Source: Thermoleophilia bacterium (GTDB lineage Bacteria > Actinomycetota > Thermoleophilia > RBG-16-64-13). From it: 64,000 bases of DNA. The notes beneath the pieces are model-generated. The model saw nothing but the letters and a program-made list of their open reading frames with translations. It did no database searches and was not told the DNA's origin. A program made the translations under genes and the position numbers. Numbering within the stretch: position 1 is the first letter of the stretch; every line of letters starts with the position of its first letter. This document shows positions 8,895 through 18,741 of the stretch, one piece after another. Location of the stretch: NCBI GenBank assembly GCA_027493445.1, contig JAOSKU010000001.1:186001-250000 (forward strand), in the 5' to 3' direction.

Positions 8895-9601
8895 GGCAGG
8901 TGGAGGTGACTGACAGATCGGCGGCCTCCCTCAGGCGGGAGATCACCATCCCCGGCCCCGCGGGTCGTCTGGAGGGCTTGTTCGAGCTCCCCGATGGCGG
9001 AGCGGATACGGTTGGGGGCGTGGTTGTCGCGCATCCCCATCCGTTGCACGGCGGCACCATGGTCCAGCCGGTCGTGCACCACGTTGCTCGGGCCTGTCGC
9101 CGGCGGGGGTTGGCCACGCTTCGGTTCAACTTCCGGGGTGTGGAGGGGAGCGAGGGCAGCTTCAGCGGGCTCGACGAGTATCAGGATGCCGCCGCCGCCG
9201 CAGCCTTCCTGCGGAGTGAGCTCGGAGAGGGGATGCCGGTGGCCATGGCGGGCTACTCCTTCGGCAGCATCATGGTGTCGCTGGCGGCGATCCAGGGGGA
9301 GGCGCCGGCGGGGTTGGCTCTCATCGCCTTTCCTGTCGACATCGACGAGTTCATGCCCACCTTCTTCTCCAGGCTGGGGGACTACCGCGGCCCTGTCCTG
9401 GCCCTCTGCGGAGAGCGCGACGAGATTGCACCGCCGGCAGGGGTGGAGCATTTCTTGCGGGACGTGGGGGTCGATCCGCACATGGTCGTCATTCCGGAGG
9501 CCGACCACTTCTTCGCGCGCCGGCAGGGCGGCGTGGGAGAGATCGTGGGATCGTTCCTGCGCGAGGCTTGTCTGGCCACCCGGGGAGGCGGAACTCTGTG
9601 A
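8891..9601 (+). CDS. Alpha/beta hydrolase
   Basis: This is a 236-residue alpha/beta hydrolase resembling the family that includes bacterial YcjY-like and CocE-related small hydrolases. It shows the oxyanion region VVAHPHPLHGGTM, nucleophile elbow GYSFGS, acidic residue region CGERDEIAPP and catalytic His in EADHFFARR. The substrate is unknown. The GTG start overlaps the yajQ stop, and the stop overlaps the GTG of the thioesterase gene, so 8403-10056 reads as a coupled operon. Confidence 0.8.
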   Translation: MRQVEVTDRSAASLRREITIPGPAGRLEGLFELPDGGADTVGGVVVAHPHPLHGGTMVQPVVHHVARACRRRGLATLRFNFRGVEGSEGSFSGLDEYQDAAAAAAFLRSELGEGMPVAMAGYSFGSIMVSLAAIQGEAPAGLALIAFPVDIDEFMPTFFSRLGDYRGPVLALCGERDEIAPPAGVEHFLRDVGVDPHMVVIPEADHFFARRQGGVGEIVGSFLREACLATRGGGTL

Positions 9602-10056
9602 GTGTTGCCGACCTGCTGCACGGCTTTCCCGTTGTGACCGACATCAAGCTGCTCTGGGCCGACATGGACGCCCGGGCCCACGTCAACAACGCCGTCTACT
9701 TCCGCTACTTCGAGGCGGCCCGCATGGGCTACTTCGAGGAGGCGGGCGTGCTCACCGACAGCCTGGCGGGCAGCGGCCGGGGCCGCATCCTGGCTTCGAC
9801 CGGGTGCCGCTTTCGGGCTCCGCTCACCTACCCCGACCTCGTCTCCATCGGGGCTCGGGTTGCGCGGTTGGGCAGGGACCGCTTCAGCATGGAATATCGG
9901 GCGGTCAGTCACAAGCTCGATCGGGTGGCGGCCGAAGGAGACGCCCTGGTCGTGGTCTATGACTACGATGCTGGTCGTAAGTCGGCCCTTTCTGAAGACG
10001 AACGGGCGGCCATCTGCCGGCTCGAGGGCGGCCATCCCCCGCCACTGGAAGATTAG
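9598..10056 (+). CDS. Hotdog-fold (4HBT-type) acyl-CoA thioesterase
   Basis: This is a 152-residue single hotdog domain. The conserved WADMDARAHVNNAVYFRYFEAAR segment carries the catalytic Asp, His-Val-Asn and the start of the central helix typical of 4-hydroxybenzoyl-CoA/YbgC thioesterases. It probably hydrolyses an acyl-CoA in the cytoplasm; the substrate cannot be read. GTG 9598 overlaps the previous stop. The next gene follows after 11 bases and has its own strong Shine-Dalgarno. Confidence 0.85.
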   Translation: MSVADLLHGFPVVTDIKLLWADMDARAHVNNAVYFRYFEAARMGYFEEAGVLTDSLAGSGRGRILASTGCRFRAPLTYPDLVSIGARVARLGRDRFSMEYRAVSHKLDRVAAEGDALVVVYDYDAGRKSALSEDERAAICRLEGGHPPPLED

Positions 10057-10067
10057 GAGGACTCCCC

Positions 10068-10871
10068 TTGGCCTTCGCGGAGTCACTCGGACTGTTTTAC
10101 GCGGAACAGGGCAACGGCGAACCGGTGCTGCTGCTGCACGGCTTCGGGCTCACCCACGAGCTCTGGCAGGAGCAGGCACCCCTGGCCGACGAGTTTCGCC
10201 TGGTGGCCTACGACGCCCGGGGGTGCGGCGCTTCGGTGGCTCCGCAGACGGGCTACGACATCCCCGACCACGCGGGCGATCTGCTGGGCCTCCTGGACCA
10301 TCTGGGACTGGATAGTGCGCACTTGGTTGGCCACTCCCGCGCGGGGGCGGTGCTGGTGGCCGTGGCTCTGGACCACCCGGAGAGGGTGCGCTCGCTATTC
10401 TTTGTCGACTCGGTCCTGCGTGGGTTCCCCTGGTCGTCGGAGTTCACGGCGCAGGTGCGCTCCGCCGCCCAGGTGGCCCGGCAACGGGGGGTGGCCGCCG
10501 CGCTCGAGGAGGTGTGGCTGCAGGCGGGTATCTTCGCCTGGATCCGGGAGCGGCGGCCGGACGTCTTCGAGAAGGTGGCCGCCATGACCCGGCGCTACTC
10601 GGGGGCCGAATGGCTTGACTCGGCCTGCTATCCGGAGCAGCGAACGCCCGACGTGGAGCGCCTGAACGAAGTCGAGCGGCCCACCTTCGTCCTCTCCGGG
10701 CAGGAGGATACCCAGGATTTCATCCAGATCGCCAACATGCTCGCCTGGTGGATCCCCGGGGCCCGGCAGAAGTCGCTGCTGGGCGTGGGGCACTTCCCCA
10801 TGTTAGAGAATCCTCACGAGACCAACCTCTACCTGCGCGGATTCCTGCGCATGGTGGTCGCGCGCTCATGA
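10068..10871 (+). CDS. Alpha/beta hydrolase
   Basis: This is a 267-residue classical alpha/beta hydrolase. It shows the oxyanion motif LLLHGFGLTHELW, nucleophile elbow GHSRAG, acidic loop SGQEDTQDF and catalytic His in GVGHFPMLENP. The substrate is unknown; the family includes esterases, haloperoxidase-like and C-C hydrolases. The start is a TTG at 10068, supported by a strong AGGAGG six bases upstream and the lack of any better codon nearby. The stop codon lies inside a 26-bp perfect palindrome. Confidence 0.82.
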   Translation: MAFAESLGLFYAEQGNGEPVLLLHGFGLTHELWQEQAPLADEFRLVAYDARGCGASVAPQTGYDIPDHAGDLLGLLDHLGLDSAHLVGHSRAGAVLVAVALDHPERVRSLFFVDSVLRGFPWSSEFTAQVRSAAQVARQRGVAAALEEVWLQAGIFAWIRERRPDVFEKVAAMTRRYSGAEWLDSACYPEQRTPDVERLNEVERPTFVLSGQEDTQDFIQIANMLAWWIPGARQKSLLGVGHFPMLENPHETNLYLRGFLRMVVARS

Positions 10872-10881
10872 GCGCGCGACC
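10856..10881. terminator. 26-bp perfect palindrome at the hydrolase stop
   Basis: Arms of 13 bases (GGTCGCGCGCTCA and its complement) meet with no spacer, and the TGA stop sits in the middle. As RNA it forms a GC-rich hairpin with a small TCATGA loop and no T-run. It may end the hydrolase operon or regulate the helicase gene 60 bases downstream. A protein operator is another possibility because the symmetry is perfect. Confidence 0.5.
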
Positions 10882-10941
10882 TCGAGACAAAGAGAACCCG
10901 ACGATCATCACGATCGCCGGCAAGCAGGAGCTTGTGAAGCC

Positions 10942-13239
10942 ATGACAGATTTCGAAGCATTTGGCCTGAGCCAACCCGTGCTCCAGGCCATCCACAAAAT
11001 GGGGTTCGTAGAAGCGAGCCCCATCCAGAAGAAGGCGATTCCCTTGGTGCTGGAGGGCAAGGATATCCTGGGCCAGGCCCAAACCGGTACCGGTAAGACG
11101 GCGGCCTTCGGCATCCCTATGGCCGATAGGCTTCCGGCCGACTCGCCCGAGGTGCAGGCTTTGATCCTTTGTCCCACCCGGGAGCTGGCCGTACAGGTGG
11201 CCGAAGAGATCCACGAGCTCTGCCTCTTCAGCGGGCACAAGGTGCTGCCCGTCTACGGCGGCCAGCGGATCGACCGGCAGATCACGGCCTTGCGCAGGGG
11301 CGTGCAGGTGGTGGTGGGGACGCCGGGCCGCATCCTGGACCACCTGGGTCGCGGCACCTTGAAGCTATCGAGCGTAAGGATGTTGGTGCTCGACGAAGCC
11401 GATATGATGCTCGACATGGGCTTCCTGCCCGACATCCGGCGTATCATTCGCCAGTGCGCCCAGGAACGGCAGACCCTGCTCTTCTCCGCCACCATTCCGG
11501 CGGAGATCGAGCGCATCGCGCGCGACTACATGAGGGACCCGGTATCGGTTAGCGTGGTCCCCGAGACCCTCACCTTGGAGGAGACCGAGCAGATCTTCTA
11601 CGAGGTGCCCGAGGACGAGAAGATCGACGCCCTCATGCGCCTGCTCGACTACTCCGAGGAGGGCTCGTCGGCCATCATTTTCTGCCGCACCCGGCGTAAC
11701 GTCGACAAGCTCACCCGCAAGTTGAAGGCGCGCGGCTATGACGTCGATGGGTTGCACGGCGATCTGACCCAGCAGCAGCGCGACCGGGTGATGCAGGACT
11801 TTCGTGAGGACAAGTTCCCCTATCTGGTGGCCACCGATGTGGCCTCTCGGGGGCTGGACATCAGTCATGTGACCCACGTTATAAACTTCCATGTGCCCCA
11901 GGACCCAGAGGCTTACGTCCACCGGATCGGGCGAACGGGGCGCATGGGGCGCTCGGGAGTGGCCATCACGTTCGTTACGCCGGCCGAGTATTGGGACCTC
12001 CTGCGCATCCAGGAGTTCTCCATGGCCCAGATCGAGGAAGGCGAGCTGCCCTCCGTCGACGAGGTCGAGGAGCGGCGGCGCGCCGCCCGCGGGGACACCA
12101 AGGCCCGCCGCCGGGTGCGGCAGGCGGACCTGGAAGGCGGCCGAGCGGCTGCGGGGGATGGGGGCGGGGCGGCCCCGGCGCGGGCCCGTCCCGCGCGTGT
12201 CCGCGAGGAAACCGAGAAGAAGGAGACATTCGTGGCTCTGCCCGCGTTAGGTGAGGAACCGGCCACCGAGGCGGAGCGTCGCCAGCGGCGGTACGCTCAA
12301 AGGGACTCACGTAAGCGAATCGAATGGACGGCCGCCGAGGAAGCCATAAAGGAGGCGGCCCGCATCGAGCACGAGGCCATCCTCGATGTGATCCACGAGG
12401 AGGCGGCGGTCAGCGCGGGCGAAACGGAGGCCCCCGATGCCGTGAAGCGGCGGGAGGAAGAGGAAGCCGCCATCGCTCAGGCCGCCTTTGCGGCCGCCCG
12501 GAAGGCCGATCTCGAGGCCCGTCTCCGGGAAGCAGAGCGTCTGGTGGCCGAGGAGCTTCGTGCGAAGGCGGGTGAAACCAGGCTCGAGCCGGCGGCCGCG
12601 TCCGCCGCCGATTTCGAGCAGATGCCTGCCGCCCCGGCTCGGGATGTCGAGCCCGGCAGGGCCGAGTTGCCAATCCTCGAGCCCGACGAAGAGGCCCGCA
12701 TTCTGCGCGCTTTGCGGCTGCGCGACCAGGTGAACGCTCTGGTTCGTGGTCTGGACCAGCGGGGGCTCGACGACTTTCTGGCCATCGTTGACCGTCTGGC
12801 CATGGACCATGATCTGCGCCGCATCACCGCCGCTCTACTCAAGATGCTCGCCGCGCGCCCGGGCGACCTGAAGGACGCGATTTCAGCCGGAGCAGCCGTT
12901 GCTTCACCGGCCCGCGCGCCGCTCGAGGAGGTGGAGACCGACGAGGATGAGGAGACCGAGGAGGAGGGCGCCGACTCGGGAGATGAGCGACAGATGACCC
13001 GCCTTTTCATCTCCATCGGGCGCCGCGCACGAGTCAACAAGGAAGGTGTCCGCAGCTTCATCCAGGAGACGGCGGGCATCTCCGAAGACGACATCGGCCG
13101 GATTGACCTCTTGCATAACTTCGCCTTCGTGGAAGTGCGCAAAGCGGTGGCAAGCAAGGTGATCGAGAAGATGCACGAGACCATGTTCCGAGGCAGGGAG
13201 ATCTCCGTGGAACAGGCCAAGTCCAGCGGTAGGCAGTAG
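10942..13239 (+). CDS. DEAD-box RNA helicase with long charged insert and DbpA-type RNA-binding domain
   Basis: This is a 765-residue RNA helicase. The Q motif (FEAFGLSQPVLQAI) and motif I (AQTGTGKT) open the core, followed by PTRELAVQ, TPGRILD, DEADMML, SAT, the helicase C motifs VATDVASRGLD and HRIGRTGR. The core ends near residue 370. A region of roughly 300 residues rich in Ala, Glu and Arg follows and is predicted disordered or helical. The last 75 or so residues (TRLFISIGRRARVNKEGVRS) match a DbpA/CsdA RNA-binding domain. The role is probably ribosome assembly or mRNA unwinding, often cold-induced. The upstream palindrome could be a control element. No clear Shine-Dalgarno is seen beyond AGCAGGAG at about 15 bases. 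Confidence 0.9.
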   Translation: MTDFEAFGLSQPVLQAIHKMGFVEASPIQKKAIPLVLEGKDILGQAQTGTGKTAAFGIPMADRLPADSPEVQALILCPTRELAVQVAEEIHELCLFSGHKVLPVYGGQRIDRQITALRRGVQVVVGTPGRILDHLGRGTLKLSSVRMLVLDEADMMLDMGFLPDIRRIIRQCAQERQTLLFSATIPAEIERIARDYMRDPVSVSVVPETLTLEETEQIFYEVPEDEKIDALMRLLDYSEEGSSAIIFCRTRRNVDKLTRKLKARGYDVDGLHGDLTQQQRDRVMQDFREDKFPYLVATDVASRGLDISHVTHVINFHVPQDPEAYVHRIGRTGRMGRSGVAITFVTPAEYWDLLRIQEFSMAQIEEGELPSVDEVEERRRAARGDTKARRRVRQADLEGGRAAAGDGGGAAPARARPARVREETEKKETFVALPALGEEPATEAERRQRRYAQRDSRKRIEWTAAEEAIKEAARIEHEAILDVIHEEAAVSAGETEAPDAVKRREEEEAAIAQAAFAAARKADLEARLREAERLVAEELRAKAGETRLEPAAASAADFEQMPAAPARDVEPGRAELPILEPDEEARILRALRLRDQVNALVRGLDQRGLDDFLAIVDRLAMDHDLRRITAALLKMLAARPGDLKDAISAGAAVASPARAPLEEVETDEDEETEEEGADSGDERQMTRLFISIGRRARVNKEGVRSFIQETAGISEDDIGRIDLLHNFAFVEVRKAVASKVIEKMHETMFRGREISVEQAKSSGRQ

Positions 13240-13263
13240 ATTCGAGAGCAAGGAGATGGACAC

Positions 13264-13836
13264 GTGGAGATGAAGGGATCACGCACCGAGCAGAACCTGA
13301 TGAAGGCTTTCGCCGGGGAGTCGCAGGCGCGCAACCGCTACACCTACTACGCGTCCGTGGCCCGCAACGAGGGCTACGTCCAGATCGCCAATCTGTTCCA
13401 GGAGACCGCCGACAACGAGAAGGAGCATGCCAAGGTCTTCTTCAAGCTCCTGGAGGGGGCATGGTGGAGTTCACGGCGAGCTATCCGGCGGGCTGGGTGG
13501 GCACGACCGCTGATAACCTGCTGGCTGCGGCTGAAGGCGAGAAGGAGGAGTGGGGGACCCTCTACCCCGACTTCGCCTCTGTGGCCGAGGGGGAGGGCTT
13601 CATCAAGGTGGCGGCCACCTTCCGCAAGATCGCTGAAGTCGAGTCATACCACGAGCGCCGCTACCGCAAGCTGCTCGCCAACGTGGAGGCGGGCAAGGTC
13701 TTCCAGAGAGACGAGAACACCTCCTGGAAGTGCAACAACTGCGGATACGTGCACGCAGGCATGGGGGGCGCCCAAGTCGTGTCCGTCGTGCGCGCATCCG
13801 ACAGCGCACTTCGAGCTATGGGTGGAAGCCTACTGA
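13264..13836 (+). CDS. Rubrerythrin (two compensating indels in this sequence)
   Basis: Rubrerythrin reduces hydrogen peroxide in the cytoplasm of microaerophilic and anaerobic bacteria. The N-terminal ferritin-like domain carries the di-iron motifs (AFAGESQARNRYTYYA, ETADNEKEHAKVFF, AEVESYHERRY). The C-terminal rubredoxin domain has CNNCGYVH and CPSCAHP. As given, a G is missing from the run 13455-13459 and an extra G is present in 13763-13768. The two shifts cancel, so the protein ends at TGA 13834-13836 with the expected HFELWVEAY and 190 residues. An AAGGAGA sequence precedes GTG 13264; ATG 13270 is equally possible. Confidence 0.88.
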   Translation: MEMKGSRTEQNLMKAFAGESQARNRYTYYASVARNEGYVQIANLFQETADNEKEHAKVFFKLLEGAWWSSRRAIRRAGWARPLITCWLRLKARRRSGGPSTPTSPLWPRGRASSRWRPPSARSLKSSHTTSAATASCSPTWRRARSSRETRTPPGSATTADTCTQAWGAPKSCPSCAHPTAHFELWVEAY

Positions 13837-14014
13837 TTGGGCGTTGGCCGGCGGGGGTCGGCCGGTCCGTGAAGGCGAGCGACCCCGCGTCGTAGCGTAG
13901 GGGAGGTCCGGGGCTCCCGGCGGCTGCCGCTAGGGGCCGGCACTGTTCTGGGGCTCGGCGCTCGCGGGTTGGCTGGGCTCGGCAAGTCAGGCTGGGCCGG
14001 CCGGCACGGGCGCA

Positions 14015-14056
14015 ACCGAGGACGCCGCATCGCCCGCGCAGGCGGCCGCGACGGCC
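14015..14056 (-). repeat. Partial copy of the dispersed CTAG repeat family
   Basis: ACCGAGGACGCCGCATCG followed by a GCGGCCGCGACGGCC segment is the reverse complement of the core of the repeat at 30670-30713. The 295-base stretch 13837-14131 holds this repeat, a short GGCCG/CGGCC dyad just after the rubrerythrin stop, and a weak promoter; I see no gene in it. Confidence 0.5.
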
Positions 14057-14119
14057 AGGGCTCTTGGGACGACCTCATAGTGCTACCAAGGTCGTATCGG
14101 CACTCGGCTGTTCCTGTCG

Positions 14120-14125
14120 TACCGT
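14120..14125 (+). promoter_or_regulatory. Candidate -10 box for comEA
   Basis: TACCGT lies 6 bases before ATG 14132. The box is weak, but the position matches the leaderless pattern seen at other genes here. Confidence 0.3.
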
Positions 14126-14131
14126 CATGGC

Positions 14132-14841
14132 ATGGAGCGAATACCGACACGGCGCGTGGTCCCCTATCTGCTGGGCGCCCTGGCGATCCTGGCCGGGGGA
14201 GCCTGGGTGCTGTTGTCTCCGGGGATGCGTCGCCCGCCGGCGAGAGCGTGGTCGTGCTCGATGCGCCCTCCATCGGGGAGGCGGGCGCCGCCGGGAATGC
14301 GAATGCCGGGGGTGGTGTCGACACGACGACGGCCGGCGCGGCCGCGCTCGCCGATCCTCGCCCCGCCGGCACGACCTCCACGGTGGCACCCTTCTTCGTC
14401 CAGGTGGCGGGTCAGGTGCGGCGCCCGGGCGTTTACCAGGTGCCGGCCGGCTCTCGCGTTTTCGAGGTCATAGAGCTCGCGGGCGGCGTGACGGAAGAGG
14501 CCGATGAGCAGGCCCTGCCCCTGGCCGCCGCCGTCACCGACGGCTGCCGCATCGTCGTGCCGAGCCTTGGCGACCCCACGCCGGTAGAGGGAGTCGTCAC
14601 CGGATTCGGCGGCGGCCCGTCGTTTGCGCCGGGCTCCAGCCAGGATCCGGTGCGGTTGTCGTTGAGCACCGCGACCGCGGAGCAGCTCGAGGCCCTTCCG
14701 GGGATCGGCCCCAAGACGGCCGAGCGCATCACCGCCTATCGCGAGGAGCACGGGCCCTTCGCCACGGTCGACGATCTCGACGCGGTCCCCGGAATCGGCC
14801 CGGCCACCGTCGAAAACCTGCGTGACCTGGTCACTCCCTGA
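14132..14841 (+). CDS. comEA: ComEA competence DNA-binding protein (frameshifted in this sequence)
   Basis: ComEA is the membrane-anchored receptor that binds incoming DNA during transformation. The N-terminus from ATG 14132 has a positively charged start and one membrane helix ([18 protein letters not shown]). The frame breaks at GGGG 14221-14224. One added G joins LLSPG to [18 protein letters not shown] domain follows ([22 protein letters not shown]), then a C-terminal helix-hairpin-helix pair ([15 protein letters not shown] and [15 protein letters not shown]). Restored length is 236 residues. The comEC GTG at 14822 overlaps its end, as in the usual comEA-comEC operon. Confidence 0.88.
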
Positions 14842-17475
14842 GCCCATATCGGAGCCCCAAGCGCCGTCAGGCCACGGTGGGCACCACCGCGGCCGAGAGG
14901 CCATCGACCACCTGGGGTACTGGCTGGTTGGGAGGGCCGGCCTAGCCCGGCTCATCACCGGGGGCCTGGTGCTCGGGCTGGCCACGGCCGCACTGTTGCC
15001 CCTGGAGCCGGGCCCTACGTTGGGGGGTCTGGCGGCCGCCGTCGCTGTGCTGGTGACCACCCTGGGCGCGATACGGGCGGCGGAGAGCTCGGGTTCGCCG
15101 GGGGTACCGGCGGGCTTGATTCTGGCTCTCCTGGTTGTGGTGGCGGTCCTGGCGGGTGCCTCGTTGGGGGCTGTTCGGTTAGCGCAGATGACCGGGAGCA
15201 CGCTCGCCGGCAGAGCAGGCCGGACGGTCGAGCTGCAGGCGGTCGTGGTGGAGCCGCCCAGGATCACGGCCGGATTCTTGAGGGTGGCAGCCCGGGTGCT
15301 CGAGGCGTCGCCGGAGAAGGCCGCAGGCGAGAGAGTCCTGCTCGAGCTGCGCCGGACCGGTGCGCGCTCAGGGCCCTCGGGGGCGCCGACCCGTCTGCGG
15401 AGATCGGTCAGGGCAGCCTGGTCTTCGTCCACGGCAGGGTGCGGTTGCCTCGACCCGCGCAGGATGGCGGCTACGACGAGCGGAGCTCCCTGCGGCGTCA
15501 GGGGATCTCTGTGGTCGTGTCCGCCGCCGCAGGTGATGTGCGCGGTGTCGGGCGGCGCGGCGGGCTCGCCGGAGCGCTCGACGCACTCCGGCGGCGAGCG
15601 TGGGAGAGCCTGGGGAGAGGTCCCTGGCCGTTCACCGGCGGGCTGTTGCGGGGGGTTGTCCTGGGCGACAAGAGAGGCATCGACGAGGCGACCATTGAAG
15701 CCTTTCGTCGAGCCGGCACTGCCCACATGCTGGCCGTCAGCGGGCTGCACGTGGGGAGTCTGGCGGCGGCCGTCCTCGCGGGACTGTCTTTGCTCTCGGT
15801 GCCGCGCGTGGTGGCGCGCTCGGCCGCCGCGGGCTTGGTAATCGTCTTTGCGGCTCTCACGGGGGCGGGCCCGTCGGTGGTGCGGGCCGCTGTCATGGTC
15901 CTGGTGGTGCTCCTTGGCCAGGCGGTGGGCCGAACCCGAGACCCGTGGCAGACGCTCTTCCTAGCGGCGGCGTTCATCCTGGCGCGTAACCCCCTCGCTC
16001 TGTATGCGCCTGGCTTCCAGCTGTCCTTCGCCGCCGTGGGTGGGTTGTTCCTCCTGGCAAGGCCCCTGGAAGAGCGCCTGCGTTCCTCCCTTCCCGAGAG
16101 GGTGGCCGCGGGTGTGGCGATCTCGCTTTCGGCCACCGCCGGGACGGCTCCGCTCAGCCTGGTCATCTTCGGGCAGGCGTCGTTGGCGGGCGTGGTGGCC
16201 AACTTGGTCGTGGTTCCGCTGCTGCCCCTGGTCATGAGCTGTGGACTGGGGGCCATTGCCCTTGGATTCGTGCACCCGGCGTTCAGCAGCGTCCTCGATG
16301 CAGGCGCAGGCGTGGCCCTGGCCTGGATTGTGTTCGCGTCTCGGTTCTTCGCCCGGGTTCCGGTGGTGACTCCTGGAAATGCGGGGGCCGTACTCGCGGC
16401 GGCGGCCGGGGCGGCCGCCGCCGCATACCTGCTCTTTCGAGTCCCCTGGAGCCGGGGCCGGTCGCGCATGCAGGCCTGGCTCCGGCCGCGAGGCGGCCGG
16501 AGCCGCCGGACGGGGGTGGCCGTGCGCACGGGACTCGTGCTGGCGGCCGGAGCCTTCGCCGGTCTGGGGGCTCAACAGGCAGGGTCCGGACTCCTGGGAG
16601 CGGCCGCCGCTCATGAGGCTCGGAAGGCGTGGCCTGCGACCGTTGAGGTCCGCATTCTTGACGTGGGGGAGGGCAGCGCTGCGCTCATCCGCACGCCCCA
16701 GGGCCACGCGGCTCTGGTTGACGCGGGGCCGTCGGGCGCAGACCTGGCTTCGCAGCTGGCCTCCCTCGGCGTGCAGGCGCTGGACCTGGTGTTGATATCC
16801 CATCCTCACGCCGACCACTTTGGTGGTCTGGCTGAGATTGCCGGACAGACGCGAGTTGGCCTCCTGGTGGATCAGGTGCGGGTCGATCCGGCCCGGGGTC
16901 CACCGGTCTCTGGTGAGCCTGCCAATTACCTGGCAATCAGGCGCAGACTCCAAGATGCAGGTGCGCGCCTGGTGGAGGCCCGATCAGGGATGACCCTCGA
17001 GGTGGACGATGTGACCCTTCGTCTTTTCGCCCCAGCCACGTCGGTCGTCGCCGGGGAGAGCGGTTTCGGCCGGCGCCCTGGAGGCCCCGCGATGACCTCC
17101 GACGAGTTGAACGACGCCTCCCTGGTGGTGGAGGTTCTGTCCGGGGGGGTTGCTATACTCTTGCCAGGCGACGCTGAAGCGGCGGCGCTGGCAGGTTACT
17201 CCCTTTCTCCGGTGGACGCGGTCGTCGTCCCGCATCACGGGAGTCGGGGAGGACTGACCGCGCAGCTGCTGGAGGATCTCGGCCCTCCACAGCTCGCCTG
17301 CGTGTCCGTGGGCGCGGGAAACTCCTTTGGACACCCGGCGGCCGAGACGCTGCTCGTGCTCCAGGAGCAGGGCATGCCTGTCGTTCGGACCGACCAGGCT
17401 GGCTGGATCGGACTGGGCATGGGCGCGGGGGCGTTGCACGTGGCGACGGAGCGTTCGGGGCCAGGCGGTGAGTGA
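14822..17475 (+). CDS. comEC: ComEC DNA-uptake channel (frameshifted in this sequence)
   Basis: ComEC forms the inner-membrane channel that takes up single-stranded DNA. The N-terminal region has several membrane helices and a DUF4131-like soluble segment. The central Competence domain contains the conserved [12 protein letters not shown] and multiple helices. The C-terminal metallo-beta-lactamase-like domain begins at [15 protein letters not shown] and holds the metal motif [10 protein letters not shown] and PHHGSRGG. The frame breaks at the G run 15379-15383; one added G joins GPSG to [11 protein letters not shown] and gives 884 residues. GTG 14822 overlaps the comEA end. Confidence 0.92.
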
Positions 17476-17525
17476 GCGGAAGGCGAGCGGTGAATCGCTG
17501 AAGCATCCTCCATGCACGGGAACCG

Positions 17526-18551
17526 GTGGCGATGGCAACGCGGGATGGACCGGCAATGGCAGACCAGGCGTCGCGAGGGCAGGCGAAGCGGGCTCCTCTC
17601 AAGCCCGCGTATCTCGTTGTGGGCGACGATCGGCCCAAGGTGGAGCTGGCCCTTCGCCGCCTGCGTGAGCGCATCGTGCAAGAGTCGGGCACCGAGCTCA
17701 ACATCGACGAGTTCCGGGCCGGCCAGCATTCTGCCGAAGAGGTGGTGAGCGCGGCCAACACCATGGCGTTTCTGGGAGGTCTCCGGCTTGTGCTGGTGCA
17801 CGGTGTCGATGCCTGGCGCAAAGCGGACAAGGATCGTATCGCCGCGTACCTCCTGTCGCCGGCGCCCGATGCATGCCTGGCCTTGGTGGGCGAGAAGCTG
17901 CCGGCCGGCGATGTGCTACGTAAGGCGGTCCCGGCCGTAGGCGACGTGCTGGAATACAACGCCCCCAAGCCGGCCCAGCTACCCGACTGGGTCGTGGGGC
18001 AGGCCAAGCGTCTGGGCCTGCAACTGGGTGCTGCCGACGCCCGCCTCCTTGTCCAGAGGGTCGGCGATGAGCAACACCTTCTCCTGCGGGAGCTGGAGAA
18101 GCTGGCCGCCTATGTCGGCCGAGGCCGGGCGACGCGCGAGGACGTCCTCGAGGTCGCAGCACGCAGCCTCGAGGCCTCAGTCTTCGATCTGGTCGACGCC
18201 GTAGCCGCCGGCCGTGCTGCGCAGGCTTTCAACACCCTTGAGGAGCTCTACGAGGAAGGCGAGAAGCCCACTGCGCTCTTCTACAGAATCCTCAGGCACT
18301 TTCAGCATCTCTCGCGTGCGGTGGCCCTGAGGGAAGAGGGGCTCAGTCCCGAGCAGACGCAGGCCGAGATTCCCTTGAAGCCGTTTCCCGCGCGCAAGGT
18401 GGTACAGCAGGCGGGGGTCTACTCGGTGGACGCCATCCGAGAGGCGATGGGGGTCCTGGCCCAGACCGATGCGCGCATGAAGGGCATGGGGAATCTACCG
18501 ACCGAGCTCGAGTTCGAGCTCTGCCTGGGGAAGCTGCTGGCGTTGCGCTGA
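17526..18551 (+). CDS. holA: DNA polymerase III delta subunit
   Basis: HolA is the delta subunit of the clamp loader, which opens the beta sliding clamp. The protein (341 residues or slightly fewer) shows the order typical of HolA: PAYLVVGDDRPKVELALRRL, FLGGLRLVLVHGVDAW, the ALVGEKLPAGD strand, LLLRELEKLAAYVG and the C-terminal collar region ALFYRILRHFQHL. There is no ATP-binding P-loop, as expected for delta. The start is uncertain among GTG 17526, ATG 17532 and ATG 17556. The place after comEC and before rpsT matches the widely conserved comEC-holA-rpsT order. Confidence 0.93.
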   Translation: MAMATRDGPAMADQASRGQAKRAPLKPAYLVVGDDRPKVELALRRLRERIVQESGTELNIDEFRAGQHSAEEVVSAANTMAFLGGLRLVLVHGVDAWRKADKDRIAAYLLSPAPDACLALVGEKLPAGDVLRKAVPAVGDVLEYNAPKPAQLPDWVVGQAKRLGLQLGAADARLLVQRVGDEQHLLLRELEKLAAYVGRGRATREDVLEVAARSLEASVFDLVDAVAAGRAAQAFNTLEELYEEGEKPTALFYRILRHFQHLSRAVALREEGLSPEQTQAEIPLKPFPARKVVQQAGVYSVDAIREAMGVLAQTDARMKGMGNLPTELEFELCLGKLLALR

Positions 18552-18635
18552 GAATGGGCGGCCCAGCCGGACGGCCCCCTGGAGGTCCACGAGCTCGAGG
18601 GCAGCTCCCGGCCCCCGAAAACCCGAAGTGCTCTT

Positions 18636-18697
18636 TGCGTCCTCGCCTCGCCCGCGTAGAGCGCGCCCTGCCGGCGAGGCGTCATTCTGAAACGTCC
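18636..18697 (+). repeat. Partial copy of the dispersed CTAG repeat family
   Basis: CCTCGCCTCGCCCGCG... followed by GCGCGCCCTGCCGGCGAGGC and GTCATTCTGAAACG matches the right part of the repeat array at 30751-30800 and 30811-30853 with several differences. It lies between the convergent ends of holA and rpsT. Confidence 0.4.
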
Positions 18698-18741
18698 GAG
18701 AAACACGCCGGCAGCGCGCGTTCGAGACATACGCGCTGACG

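Noticed and set aside
14164-15750. 528-codon minus-strand frame opposite comEA and comEC
   Set aside because: The composition is Arg/Pro/Ala-rich shadow sequence and the plus strand encodes clear ComEA and ComEC.
14822-15841. Separate short membrane protein gene at the comEC start
   Set aside because: It is the N-terminal part of ComEC, cut by the indel at 15379-15383.
18506-18523. Inverted repeat GAGCTCGA-GT-TCGAGCTC near the holA end
   Set aside because: It is fully explained by the codons for Glu-Leu-Glu-Phe-Glu-Leu in a conserved helix.
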